DNA of 64,000 bases, from the NCBI GenBank assembly GCA_030248135.1, contig JASANC010001576.1, forward strand, positions 1 through 64,000, in the 5' to 3' direction. The notes under the pieces were generated by a model. That model was not told where the DNA came from, made no database searches, and worked only from the letters and a program-made list of their open reading frames with translations. The stretch is from Theristus sp. LFF4_11. Taxonomy: Eukaryota > Nematoda > Chromadorea > Monhysterida > Xyalidae. The position numbers and the translations under genes were made by a program. Below are positions 49,301 through 59,760 of the stretch, piece by piece (position 1 is the stretch's first letter; every line of letters starts with the position of its first letter).

Positions 49301-52300
49301 AGTACGGGTCCGATTGTCCGGCGCCGAATACCAGGTGGGGAATTTTTTTGCGATTTGCTGTTTTGTACAATTTTGTGCCATTTTGCAATCGAATTTTCGA
49401 CAACTTGGAGATTTGGATTTGTGTTTTGGCATGCAGCCAATTGTGGTTGGTTTGTAATCAGTGTATTTCATTGTGCTTTTGTGTCCATCATGCACTAAAA
49501 GGGCGCTGAAATGAAGCTGTGAGCTGATTGGAAAGGATGCGGCGACCGTGAGGCGTTGGTTGGTTTGCATTCGGTGGACGGAAATGGATGTAAACTGAGT
49601 TGCTGTATAAATTTGTGTTCATAAGATTTTGCTGTAAATCAAAGCTGAACGGAATGCGTCCGTTTCTGACATGCTCCATTCACGTGGCTGATCAAATCTA
49701 AGCTCACGTGTTAAAAATCATTCGATCGATCACAATGATTTCTCCATTTCCTTGCAGACGTGTCTACATCGCCTACCTGGACAGCGTGTACTTCTTTCAA
49801 CCGCGCGTCCTGCGCACCGAAGTGTACTACCAAATTCTGCTCGGCTACCTGGAATACTGCAAGAAACTGGGCTACACCTGGGCGCACATTTGGGCGTGCC
49901 CGCCGAGTGAAGGCGACGATTACATATTTCACATTCACCCGCCCGAGCAGAAGATTCCGAAACCGAAACGTTTACAAGAGTGGTACCGGAAGATGCTGGA
50001 CAAGGGATGCTGCGAGGGCACGGTCACCGATTATAAGGTAAATCGTGAATGGATTATTGCAAAAATTGAAACTCTTGCAGTTTGACATTGGTTTCTTTGT
50101 AGCTGGTTGATTAGTTGATTCATCGTTTAGAGCTGGACTGAAAGTTTGAGATCAAGTCCATGATTATCAATCGTAAATCGTAATACCTCGGATAAGGCAA
50201 CCGTATTCGGTGGATACGTCGAAATGTTAATTGTAGCTGCATGTGGATGTTTTCTTCCAAACACTGAATTCTAAGCGCCTGAATGAACAGCGTGAAGTGC
50301 GGTTGTATCAGATGATCACCAAAACGATCACCAATCATCAACCTGTACCTTGCCTTGCCCGGTCAACCGTTCACATTTAAGCCACCTTGTTTTCTTTCTA
50401 CAGGACATACACAGTCAGGCGCTGGATGACAACTTGAGCGCGTTAACGACGCTGCCCTATTTCGAGGGCGACTATTGGCCGAACGTTTTGGAGGACTGCA
50501 TCCGCGAGGAGGAGGCGGCCGAGGCGGAGCGTAGACGCGAAATCGAGTTGCAGGGCAGTGAACCGAATGAACTGGAGGATGATGACTTGTATGAGGTGCG
50601 TTTATGGTTTTGGTGGCGGTTTTCGATGTGTGCTTTTGGTGGAACACGGTGTTCTTTTTATATTCTCATTTTCGAGACACGAAAGTAATCAGGGCAACGG
50701 TATCTTACATTGAAAATTAACGGTTTCCACCATTCTTCAGGACGGCAAACCAACGAGTAGTAGCTCGAAGAAGAAGAACCAAAAGACGAACAAGAAGAAG
50801 ACGCCGAAGAACAAAATGTCGCAGAATAAGAAGAAGAAAACAGTGAGCGATGCTGTCGACAAGCTGTACACGCTGATGGAGAAGAATAAGGAGGTGCGTG
50901 CGTTTTTGCTTTTTTTGTGCGAAAGATTTGTTAGCATTGTGATGATTGGTTGAAAATTGGGTTCAAATTTGAAATTGGCTTCGCTGAATTATGACATAAT
51001 TGTTCGAAAAATTGTCAAAATTGTTCATTTTCACCTCTTTCAACAATTTTGGTAGACCGAGCCAGTACCACAATTCCGCAATGCAGTTCTGTAACCTGTT
51101 CTAGTTCTACGAAACCTGCCCAGCCCAAATGGGTGGAATTTTAAATTTCTGAGTAAGGCCCATTCATGCAAGCGCGCGCTGAAGCGCGCTGACGCGCGCT
51201 GACCAGCTTCATCATGAATGAAGAAATGAAGCTGCGTCAGCCGCTGCGGCTTTTTAGGTTTTTTGCCCATTCACGAACGCGCGCGCTGAAGCGCGCTGAA
51301 GCGCGCTGACCAGCTTCATCATGAATGAAGAAATGAAGCTGCGTCAGCCGCTGCGGCTTTTTAGGTTTTTTGTCCATTCACGAACGCGCGCGCTGAAGCG
51401 CGCTGACCAGCTTCATCATGAATGAAGAAATGAAGCTGCGTCAGCCGCTGCGGCTTTTGATGTCCGGACCCCAAATGCCGCAGCGGCTTGTCTGAAAAAT
51501 GAAACGTATTTGCATAATTTCTGCGCTTTCAATTGTGATAGATGCAGATAAAAAAGGGAATGAATTTAATTGTGGTAAAATTAAATTAATTGAGGAATAC
51601 AGTAAGTTTTATTGTGCTGCGTTTGTGAAAGAAACCAACAGTTAACAACGATAAAAACAACTGGGCTACGACGGGTTTCGAACTTTGGCCTCTGTGCTGA
51701 CAGGCACAACATGTTACCACTGCACTATAGTCGTTGATAGGCGGGAAGCTCTCTAGGTGTTTGTTCATTAAATGTCGTTCGGTTTTATCGTTTTGTGCTG
51801 TTGTCTGTGTTGTCTCCGTACGTGCTGTTTAGTACACACTATATACCGCTTCGATTCGTTGTTTTTGCCGTTTCAGTGAATGTTTTGATCTTTTGATTTG
51901 TGCAACATTCACTAATCATGTGCTGCCGTTGATGAAACTTTTTTTGCAATGCTCTACACCGTGGCAAGGCTAAAAAAGGAAAAAGGTTTCACGCCAAACC
52001 GCAGTTGAAGAAAACAATCACTTCACATCACGGTGTGGGGTACCGATGTGCGCAGCCCTCAAAACCGGTGTGCAGGCCGCAAGAAATTTATGCGGCGGCA
52101 CTGTTTCGACACGGGTTTGAGGGCTGTGCACCACTTTGAGGGCTGTGCACCACTTTGAGGGCTGTGCACCACTTTGAGGGCTGTGCACCACTTTGAGGGC
52201 TGTGCACCATTTGCAAGCAACGTGCAAGCAAATTGCATCCTAGAATGTTCAGTCAAAATGCAGAAATTGTACAAAATTGTTCATAAAAAACTGTATTTTG

Positions 52301-55300
52301 CGGTGTAGCTTTCAAAGTTTTTCTTCACTTCGAAAGTCCATTTCACAATTTTTCAATAAATATGCGCCTAACATCAGAAAACTTTTGGTGTGAAACCATA
52401 AAAAACAGTACAAAAAAGCATTCTGAATGAATTTGGCCCTTTTTGCAGTTTGCAAGGCAGCCGGTGTGATGAAGCAAAGCTAGCAAAGCTTGTTCTTGCG
52501 GGCTGCACACCGGTTTTAAGGGCTGCGCAAATCAGTACCCCACACCGTCGCACGGGTACATTCACATAAATTTCACATAAATTTCTTGCACTACTTTTAT
52601 GCTTTGTTGAGTATTCGTATTCTCACTGTCACACTTATTTTGAGACTAATTACGCTATACAATACTGTTCAGAATCTGTCAGAAAAGTACTAAATGATTT
52701 AACAAAAAAGTCTTGCAACATTTGTGAAAGATTGTCACTGACAACAACAATCAGCGATTTTGCACACACAAATTTGATGTCCGGACATCAAATGCCGCAG
52801 CGGCTGACGCAGCTTCATTTCATCATTCATGATAGCGCACTTCAGCGCGCGTCAGCGCGCTTCAGCGCGCGCGTTCGTGAATGGGCAAAAAACCTAAAAA
52901 GCCGCAGCGGCTGACGCAGCTTCATTTCTTCATTCACGATGAAGCTGGTCAGCGCGCTTCAGCGCGCGCGTCCGTGAATGCGCATGTGCTCCAAAACTGA
53001 AGCGCGCTGACGCACGCTGAAGCGCGCTGTTTTTTTGCTTCGTGAATGTGTAGCAAAGTGAAGCGCGTCAGCGCGCTTCAGCGCGCTTCAACCTCCATGA
53101 ATGGCGCTTAAAACTCACTCCAACGAATTACCACTTCTTCCGATCACTCCGATGAGAAAACAGTTCATCCCAATCTGAGGAAAATTCTCCCAATCTGCCG
53201 CTTAATTTCTCATACCAAACGCAAAAAAATCCGAAAAAACTGTCCAGGTGTTCTCACGCTCCACCAACGCAAAATTCCTTCCAAGGTCCAGGGTCCCTCC
53301 ACGCTCCACCAAATGCAAAATGCCCATTTTCCACTTTTCGCAGGTGTTCTTCACGATCCGCCTGACGAGCCGCGCGGCGGCCGAGCAGACGGCGTCGCTG
53401 CCGCCGATCGTCGACCCGGACCCGGTGATGCAGTCGGAGCTGATGGACGGACGCGACACGTTCCTGAACAAGGCGCGCGACGAGCACTGGGAGTTCAGCA
53501 GCCTGCGGCGTGCCAAGTACAGCACGATGTGCCTGTGTCACGCGCTGCACTCGCAGGGCAAGGAGCAGTTCGTGTACACGTGCAACGAGTGCAACAGTCA
53601 GAACGCGCGCCACCAGTGCAACACGTGCAATGTGAGTTTGCAGGCACCCCAAGGTGGTCTGGTTTGGGTTTTTTTGCGAATTTCGTGTTGTGGCACGTTG
53701 CGGTGGCGAATTTCGAACCACTAGGAATCGCTATTGTTCGGTTTTGGTTGTATTTGGGAAGTGGTGGTGGGCGGAGTGAACGTGGGGTGGTAGGCGATTG
53801 TGATCATCGCAAATTGAGGGCGATGATTGCGCCTAGTGCTATTCGATAGAAACTTTGGAATGAGGATACCGGTAAAGTACTATTCTGATGACCGTGTAGT
53901 CTGTTACAACTCAGGAATGTTACACAGTCGCAAATGAACGCATCGCACACACACATACACGCTGGCACGCGCACTACTATAGTGTCGTGTGTGTGCGCCG
54001 CTGTTGGTTTGCGATTCTGCAACATTACTTTGTTACAGCAGCTTGCACCGTCGTAATACTAGGCTTTTAACCAAACAAGATATTCTAACAAAAAAAGTAG
54101 ATGGTAATTTTCGTTCACTTTTCGCTCTCTGATAAACAGCGCACAACGTTTATTCCAACCATTTCGCAGGACTTCCACCTGTGCGAGAACTGCTACAAGA
54201 CGACGACGCACGAGCACAAGGCGAACATGTCGAAGATCGTCAATTTGACGGACACCGAGGATTCGCAGGACGACCCGCGTCCGGGATCGCTGGATCCGGT
54301 CGCCCGGAACGAGTCCATACAGGTTGGTATAGTCTGTTGATTTGAACAAAGCGGGTCGAAATGACGTCATGTGCTGTATCATCTGGTTGTATCATGCTTT
54401 ATCATCTGGAAAACACCGAATTTTCGATCCAAACCAATAAAATGGACCGGTTATTTAAAAATGAGAACCACCAATTCCAATGCCAATTTATACGAACACC
54501 AATCACCATCACCAACTTGAGTGGATTAAAAATCCCAATCACCATTCCACCACAACCACACCCATTCCCAGCCTCACCCTCTCTCATTCTCTCTCAGCGC
54601 TGCATCCAATCGCTCGTGCACGCGTGTCAATGTCGCAACACGAATTGTCGCCGCCTGTCGTGTCACAAGATGAAACGCGTCGTGCAGCACGCGCGCTCCT
54701 GCAAGAAACGCCAACAGGGCAACTGTCCCGTCTGCAAGCAGCTGATCGCACTCTGCTGCTACCACGCGAAACACTGCAACGACGCCGGCTGCCTGGTGCC
54801 GTTCTGCACGAACATCCGTCAGAAGCTGTACGAGCAGCGGCAGGCGCAACGGAGACAGGCCGATCGGATGATGATGCGTCGTATGATGACGATACAGCAG
54901 AATGGACGTGAGTCGCTTTTAAGAGGTCTGGGGTGATCCGTGGCGTGGGACCGTGACAGACTGATGAACGCTGGGTTTTCGATGTCTCCTTTCGTGGACA
55001 ATGGGAATGTTTTTAATATGTGTTTGGTGTGTCGTGTCTGCTGAATCTGACTTTGTAGGGGGGTATCTAGCAAATTCTCAGAACCGTAGTTAACAGACAA
55101 CACTGAAAATGCACGTAATTCCGTTTTCGTTCGCGCAAAAAGGTTTCAAGAAAATTGTAACATGTTTTGCTCAGAAGCCGGTCAACTAGAAAATACCGTC
55201 ATGAACGATTGCTCTACCTTTTAAGTTCATCCAAAATGTCTGGTGTCCATCCACACCCTCGATTCAGGCGCTCAAGAAGACCATGGCGCTGGTCGCGCGC

Positions 55301-57667
55301 GACGCAATTCCAACCGTAGTTCCGTTCAAAAAAACCCAAATCTCTACGCTTTCTTTCATTCTCCCTCAACCGGCTCCATCACCATTCAGAGCCGGGCGTG
55401 CTGCCCGGTCAACCGGCGGCCGCTCTCGCGTCAACCTCGATGGGCGGCGTCGGCGCGAGTCCGTCTGGCATGGTCGTCCAGGCGGCCGGGCCTGCTGCAC
55501 CGAGCAATCAACCGGGCGGCGGCATGCATCACCAGCTGCAGCAGGGCAACGTCGCACCACGCCCGTTCGGGTACAACCCGGCGCAGCAGAGAATGGTGCG
55601 CGGTGGTTTTTTTTGGAGGGACAGATTCGGAAATGGTCGTTTTGAAATGTTGATTTTGTTTTTTGGGGGGTTTTGTTGTCAAAATGGTGCTTGGAAGCTG
55701 TTTTGGTGCGCTTTTCGGGTTCAGCCGGTGGCTGCACCGGCCGTCAGCTGATTGGTCAATCTGAGGCAGCCAGCGAATCAGCGTGGTTGGCAGTACTACA
55801 CAGCAGTTGTTGTTTTTGTTATTAGACACATGATAGTCAGGCAGACAAGTGTATAAGAGAAATCGTAGTACAACGGCTCAATACAAAAACCTTCCAGTTT
55901 TAATCATTTTCAAACTTTGTGAAAACCGCACTGCTTCAGCCGCAGCCGGGCGCCATGAACGCGCACATGCTGCAGGCGCACCAACAACAACAACAACAAC
56001 AACAACAACAACGCCCAATCGGCCAACCACAACAACAACCGCACCACCACCACCAACAACCGCCGCAGCAACACGCGAACTTTGGCGCAACGACGTCGCT
56101 CATGAATCCGCCGCCGTATCAGCGGCATCCGTCGCAGTCGTCGTCGCAGCAGATGATGCCGACGCATCAGCAGCCGTCGCACTCGCAGGCGCCGTCCGGC
56201 CAACCGGCGCAGCATGCGAGCCACCAGCAGCAGCAGCCGGGCATGGCCAGGCACGCGTCGATGCCGATCATGCAACAGCAACAACAATGGCCGAATGACG
56301 CCGCGATGCAGATGCAGAATGGACCGCCGCAGTCCGAGTATATGGTACGCGCCGCCGGACAGCCGAGAGGTGCGCGCGTTTTTTGTGTTTGTTTTTTTTT
56401 GTGGTTTTATGTGCTGGTTGGCAGTTGCTTGTGTCCTTTTGGCAGGGGAAGAGGTACATTAGTCCCCATTTACCGCAATAACTGCTGTAGTTTGACGTCT
56501 TCGGATTTCACGCTACAAAGAAGATGCTATAAAAGTTCTTCCTTGCATTTTTCGCATTATTCCGCACCCATTTTTGTCTATTTGTACAGGAATGCGTCCC
56601 CAATACATGCAACAGCAGCAACAACAACAAATGATGTCCGGCGCACGACAGCCGAATCAACTGCAACAGGAGACGTTGCAGGTGATTCAGCGGCTGAAGG
56701 CCGCGCAGACGCAACAGGAGAAGGATCGAATCATCGCCGAGGTGAAGTCGAATCCGGCCTTGTTTCAGGCGTTGATACACTCGAAGGGCAGCGCCGCGCC
56801 GGACCAGGTTGGATGGCTTTGAGAGTTGAGGGGGGCTGTGGTTTGGTGGATTCCAAGAGGGTGATTTTTTATTGGATCGTTTGTGACGCTGATCGTTGCT
56901 AACCGTGCATGACGAGTCGCAACGAAAAACGGGTGTCGATGTCCAACGAATAACTGACACGAATTCTGACAATCCAACGAATCGCGAAACCCCTCACAAG
57001 TTTTTCTTCACAGTATGTTGATTTTTGGCTCTGATCCCCGTTACAAAGCGGATTCAGGTCTTTTGGAATAGATCATCCTGATTTTATCGGAACGATCTGT
57101 GTTGTTTTCACTGGTCGATCCATTTCAAAAGGCGTGAAAGCACCTCTCAAAAACGGGCTTCGTTTCTTCTTTCCGGAGCCGGACACCCATCACATTCGAA
57201 ACCTTGGTGTTGGTGGTTAAAATTTGAAAAAAAACAATACTTAACCTGAACCACAACATTTCCAGTCGAACATGCACGCCGCACAACAACAACGAATGCA
57301 ACAACAACAACAACAACAACAAGGCAATCCGAACGCAAACAACAACGCAAACATGCAGCAACCGATGCAACAACAACAACAGCCGCAACAGCAACAACTG
57401 TGGACTCCGAACACGAGCAACGCCGCGAACACTCAGGGACAACAACAACAACAACAACTGTACCAAGCGAGGTTCATGGACGCCGGCGGCACCAACGGCG
57501 GTCGGCCGGGCGCGGCGGGCGGCTTTGCCGGCGCGGGCTCGCAGCCGTCCGGCGCACCGCCGCAGGGCTACCACGGTCACCAGCAGCAGCTGCTCAGGCA
57601 CCCGGCCGCGTCGGCGCAGATCAGCCGGTCGCCGATGCCGACCGACGGGCAACAGCCGTTTCGATAA
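37383..57667 (+). CDS. cbp-1: CBP/p300 histone acetyltransferase and transcription co-activator (27 exons, about 2,409 aa)
   Basis: Nuclear co-activator that acetylates histones and bridges transcription factors to chromatin. Exons: 37383-37476, 38951-39740, 40078-40217, 40550-40791, 40979-41281, 41535-41786, 42150-42432, 42866-42976, 43287-43744, 44748-44918, 45313-45463, 45793-46115, 46556-46858, 47146-47316, 47597-47754, 48393-48512, 48807-49334, 49758-50037, 50404-50595, 50741-50893, 53344-53631, 54170-54322, 54598-54907, 55390-55595, 55940-56369, 56590-56807, 57266-57667. Domains by residue: TAZ1 about 650-738 ([16 protein letters not shown]), KIX 891-975 ([16 protein letters not shown]), bromodomain 1170-1285, RING/PHD 1320-1410, HAT 1416-1770, ZZ 1800-1850, TAZ2 1888-1985, NCBD-like 2225-2265. 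HAT residues kept include [27 protein letters not shown] and the LQEWY Trp-Tyr pair. Linkers are Gln- and Gly/Pro-rich. All junctions are in phase. Confidence 0.97.
37725..38252 (+). mobile_element. Intact hAT-like MITE R2 in CBP intron 1, with perfect 8-bp target duplication
   Basis: The termini CAGTAGCGAAAGCGGGACC and GCACTTTCGCTACTG are inverted. The identical octamer CGCTTTCC flanks the element at 37717-37724 and 38253-38260. The 528-bp body has poly-G runs, GTGCACGGG blocks and a central AAGCAAGCTGCTTGTTTGG. No transposase frame. The perfect flanking duplication suggests fairly recent movement. Confidence 0.9.
43103..43210 (+). repeat. MITE-like repeat with GTAATGTTGCACAGT end, in CBP intron 8
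   Basis: Starts GTAATGTTGCACAGTAACGA and continues through CACACACG-rich DNA. It is the same architecture (and partly the same sequence) as 53911-54034 read on the opposite strand and 61681-61800. Ends 76 bp before CBP exon 9. Confidence 0.5.
43849..43942 (+). repeat. Dispersed repeat with GCATGAAACTGTTTACCTAT, in CBP intron 9
   Basis: Third copy of the family seen at 19763-19862 and 21415-21545: GTGACTCGGATCACTTTGCC, GCATGAAACTGTTTACCTAT, ATGCGCTCATTGAGTCTCG. Non-coding. Confidence 0.6.
43951..44119 (+). mobile_element. Diverged CAGTCGAAC-family MITE in CBP intron 9
   Basis: Inverted ends TACGGTCAAATTCAAAATAA and ATTTTGAGTTTATGACTGTA enclose GGCTGATTGGTCCGTGATCA and CATGCATCACGTGATTACCA. 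The same internal order occurs in the copies at 28815 and 47791. About 169 bp, non-coding. Confidence 0.55.
47791..47970 (+). mobile_element. CAGTCGAAC-family MITE, best-preserved copy, in CBP intron 15
   Basis: Starts ACAGTCGAACTCC and ends ATAATTTGGTGTTCGACTG. Inside are GATGCATGC, CATGCATCACGTCATCACCA and ACCAATCAGCTGATTGCC. Its inverted right end matches the left end of the 28815 copy over about 35 bp, which establishes the family. A further diverged copy follows at about 47995-48160. No coding frame. Confidence 0.7.
47995..48160 (+). mobile_element. Second, diverged CAGTCGAAC-family MITE copy in CBP intron 15
   Basis: Retains CAATCAGCTGATTCCTTGGT, CATGTGATGCATGG, GGAGGCAAAGTCTCTTCTGC and ACCAATCAGCTAACTGC in the family order, but the termini are lost. 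It lies 25 bp after the better copy. Confidence 0.55.
51137..51480 (+). repeat. Left arm of a large inverted composite in CBP intron 20 (three tandem units)
   Basis: Three tandem units of about 105-117 bp contain CCCATTCACGAACGCGCGCG, GCGCTGACCAGCTTCATCAT, GAATGAAGAAATGAAGCTGC and GTCAGCCGCTGCGGCTTTTT. The arm ends GATGTCCGGA. The right arm (52776-53100) is its inverted copy. Each unit has several internal palindromes. Confidence 0.85.
51666..51736 (-). other. tRNA-Asp-like segment (probably pseudogene) in CBP intron 20
   Basis: Minus-strand reading: CAACGAC, then TATAGTGCAGTGGTAACAT (A box), TGTGCCTGTCAGCACA (5-bp stem, GTC in the loop), AGTTCGAAACCC (B box) and GTCGTAG. The acceptor stem pairs 6 of 7, but the T stem does not pair and the anticodon loop appears one base short. 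It resembles a decayed tRNA-Asp(GUC). Confidence 0.4.
52031..52547 (+). mobile_element. MITE with about 53-bp inverted ends and an internal 19-bp tandem array, in CBP intron 20
   Basis: The left end, CGGTGTGGGGTACCGATGTG and CGCAGCCCTCAAAACCGGTG, is matched inverted by the right end finishing CAGTACCCCACACCG at 52547, with four or five mismatches in about 53 bp. Inside, GAGGGCTGTGCACCACTTT is repeated four to five times in tandem at about 52120-52208. No coding frame and no clear target duplication. Confidence 0.8.
52776..53100 (-). repeat. Right arm of the inverted composite in CBP intron 20
   Basis: Begins GATGTCCGGACATCAAATGC and continues with CGCAGCGGCTGACGCAGCTT and multiple CAGCGCGCTT units. 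This is the inverted form of 51137-51480. The arms are separated by 1.3 kb holding the tRNA-like segment and the 52031-52547 MITE. Confidence 0.8.
53911..54034 (+). mobile_element. Short MITE with GAATGTTACACAGTCGCAAA ends, in CBP intron 21
   Basis: The left end GAATGTTACACAGTCGCAAA is inverted in the right end TTTGCGATTCTGCAACATTA. The middle is CACACACA-rich around an ACTATAGT palindrome. Relatives are at 43103-43210 and 61681-61800. Confidence 0.6.
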
Positions 57668-59424
57668 CATTGGTGGTGCGCGCGGATCGCCGGTTCGGTT
57701 CTGTTTTGTTTTTGCTGGAGATTTCTCGCATTGTCATTGTCGTTGTATTCTCTAGTTGTTTGTTGTTGAATGGGCTCCGTTCGTTTTTTTTGTGGAATGC
57801 TACACACTACTGATCTGTGATTTTGTTATTGCGGTGGATTCTGCGAAGTAGTTGGTTTCGAGTTTCGAGAGGTTGCTTCAACGCTGGAGGCTTTGTTGTT
57901 GTTTCGTTTGTTGCATCTACGAATTGTTACACCACCATCCATAACTGCTCATTCGACTGCCATCCAAGCAATTTGTTGGGTTCGTTTTTGTGTGAAATGT
58001 TGTGTGGTAAATTGGGTTTTTTTCCAGTTTTTATATCGTGCTCTTTGTGTGTGTTGATTGTTGATTTTTATCGTTGTTTTGAGAAAAGACGTCTGTCAAT
58101 CGATCCGCTGAAAATCACGTGAATTCTGATATTACCACACCACCACAGATAATGCCAACTGTTTTTCTTTGTTAACGTCTCTTCAGAGGACTACACAGAT
58201 TTTTATCATTTGTTGGTTGATTCACTGACCTTCCTGTTTGTTTTTAGCCATCCTGTCTTGTTCGTTTTTTGGATTCGGCAAAGAAACCGCATTTTAAATG
58301 TTTTTTTCTCGAAATTAATTGAAAAAGAACTTCATTTATACCCGAGTGCCTTTTTAGTGCAGCGTGTTGGTTTTTTTTTGCAACATCAGAGCGCAAGAAA
58401 ATGAAGACTCCATTTTTCGCTAAAGATCTTTCCGTGTACTTTTCTCACACAACACTTGATAACAATATTTCGAGTTTGTTTCTGTTATAACTTCGAAAAT
58501 GTTTTAGCCGACGTTTTTTTGTGTTCGTGTCGTGTTGTTTGTTGCTGGCAACTTACCGAAGATGGAATTGTAAGGAAAAAAAACACTTGATTTCATTGAA
58601 GCACTTCATTAGGCTTCTCATCTAGGCATATTTTAAGGCTCGGCTTGTCTTTGTCCATCGCTTCCGTCAGCGTGTTCCTGATTTTTCCCCTTCAATTTCG
58701 CCCCTTGCCCACCTCGGCTCCCCGGTGCGCATGCTCATGTTACACTAGGACTTCTCTATAGAAGCTTCTAGTTTCTCTTTGAAAAAAACTCGGGACATCG
58801 AGTGTTTGTTACGGTAAACTCGGAAAACGTTCACAGTTCGATCTGTTCACAGTTCACAAGGTTTGCTTCAAAAAAACGTCAATTTTAGGGTCTGCGAGCG
58901 AAATGCTCGAAAGTGTGAATTGTTGTTCTGTTCGGCGTTGGTCAGGTCCAGCCTTCCAGTCTGTACATAAAAAGTGAAAACGGAAACTCTGCGTGTATAA
59001 AAATTGTCATTCGCTCATGAAAGCTCTGTCGGGAACACCCCCCGTTTAGTTTCATCGTTAGTGAAGTTCGTGTCTTCGCAAAGAAAACAAACTCTTGTTC
59101 GCTTGTTTGTGCTGCTGCTGTTCCTGGTTTGTTCGACGGTTCGGAAATGAAACCGCCGACGTTTTTACAAAAAACAAATTCTATATTTGCCAAATTATGC
59201 CATTATCTGGAACGACTTTCGACTGTGTTTTTTTGCGTGTTTTCTCATGGTTCACTGTGTTGCTCTCACTCGCACACACGCCTGTTTACTGAATCGGTTG
59301 TCCCCTCCGCGCGTTTTAAGTTATTCATGAAACAAATTATATTTGTGTCGATGTTCCATTGTTATACAGATACACAAGAAACTGAAAACATATATCGAAC
59401 GATTATGTGCCGTAAACAACCGCA

Positions 59425-59760
59425 TTGACTTTTGTGTTCTTCTGCTGTATTCGTTTTGGTTCCGAAATCAAAAAAAATATGTTGATTGTCGATTGATAGA
59501 TTTTATGTATCTATGTTCTCTCGCGACAAAAAAAGTGTGATTCATGATAGAAAACGGAAATTGACTTTGGCGTTTCGCGGTTGGTTTTGGTGTAGGAGAG
59601 TTGATTTTGTGTTCTTCTGCTGTATTCGTTTTGGTTCCGAAATCAAAAAAAATATGTTGATTGTCGATTGATATGTTTTATGAATCTATGTTCTCTCGCG
59701 ACAAAAAAAGTGTGATTCATGATAGAAAACGGAAATTGACTTTGGCGTTTCGCGGTTGGC
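59425..59760 (+). repeat. Tandem duplication of about 160 bp
   Basis: Copy 1 at about 59425-59583 and copy 2 at about 59600-59760, offset 175 bp, share TTTGTGTTCTTCTGCTGTAT, GTTCCGAAATCAAAAAAAAT, TATGTTCTCTCGCGACAAAA and TTGACTTTGGCGTTTCGCGG with very few differences (for example GATAGATTTTATG against GATATGTTTTATG). Probably a recent local duplication in the 3' region of CBP. Confidence 0.85.

Noticed and set aside
48709..49440. 243-codon minus-strand frame
   Set aside because: Antisense shadow of CBP exon 17, whose plus-strand frame carries the conserved RING/PHD and HAT sequence.
52120..52208. Possible CRISPR-like array from regularly repeated units
   Set aside because: The 19-bp units are directly head-to-tail with no spacers, within a eukaryotic MITE. 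It is a minisatellite.
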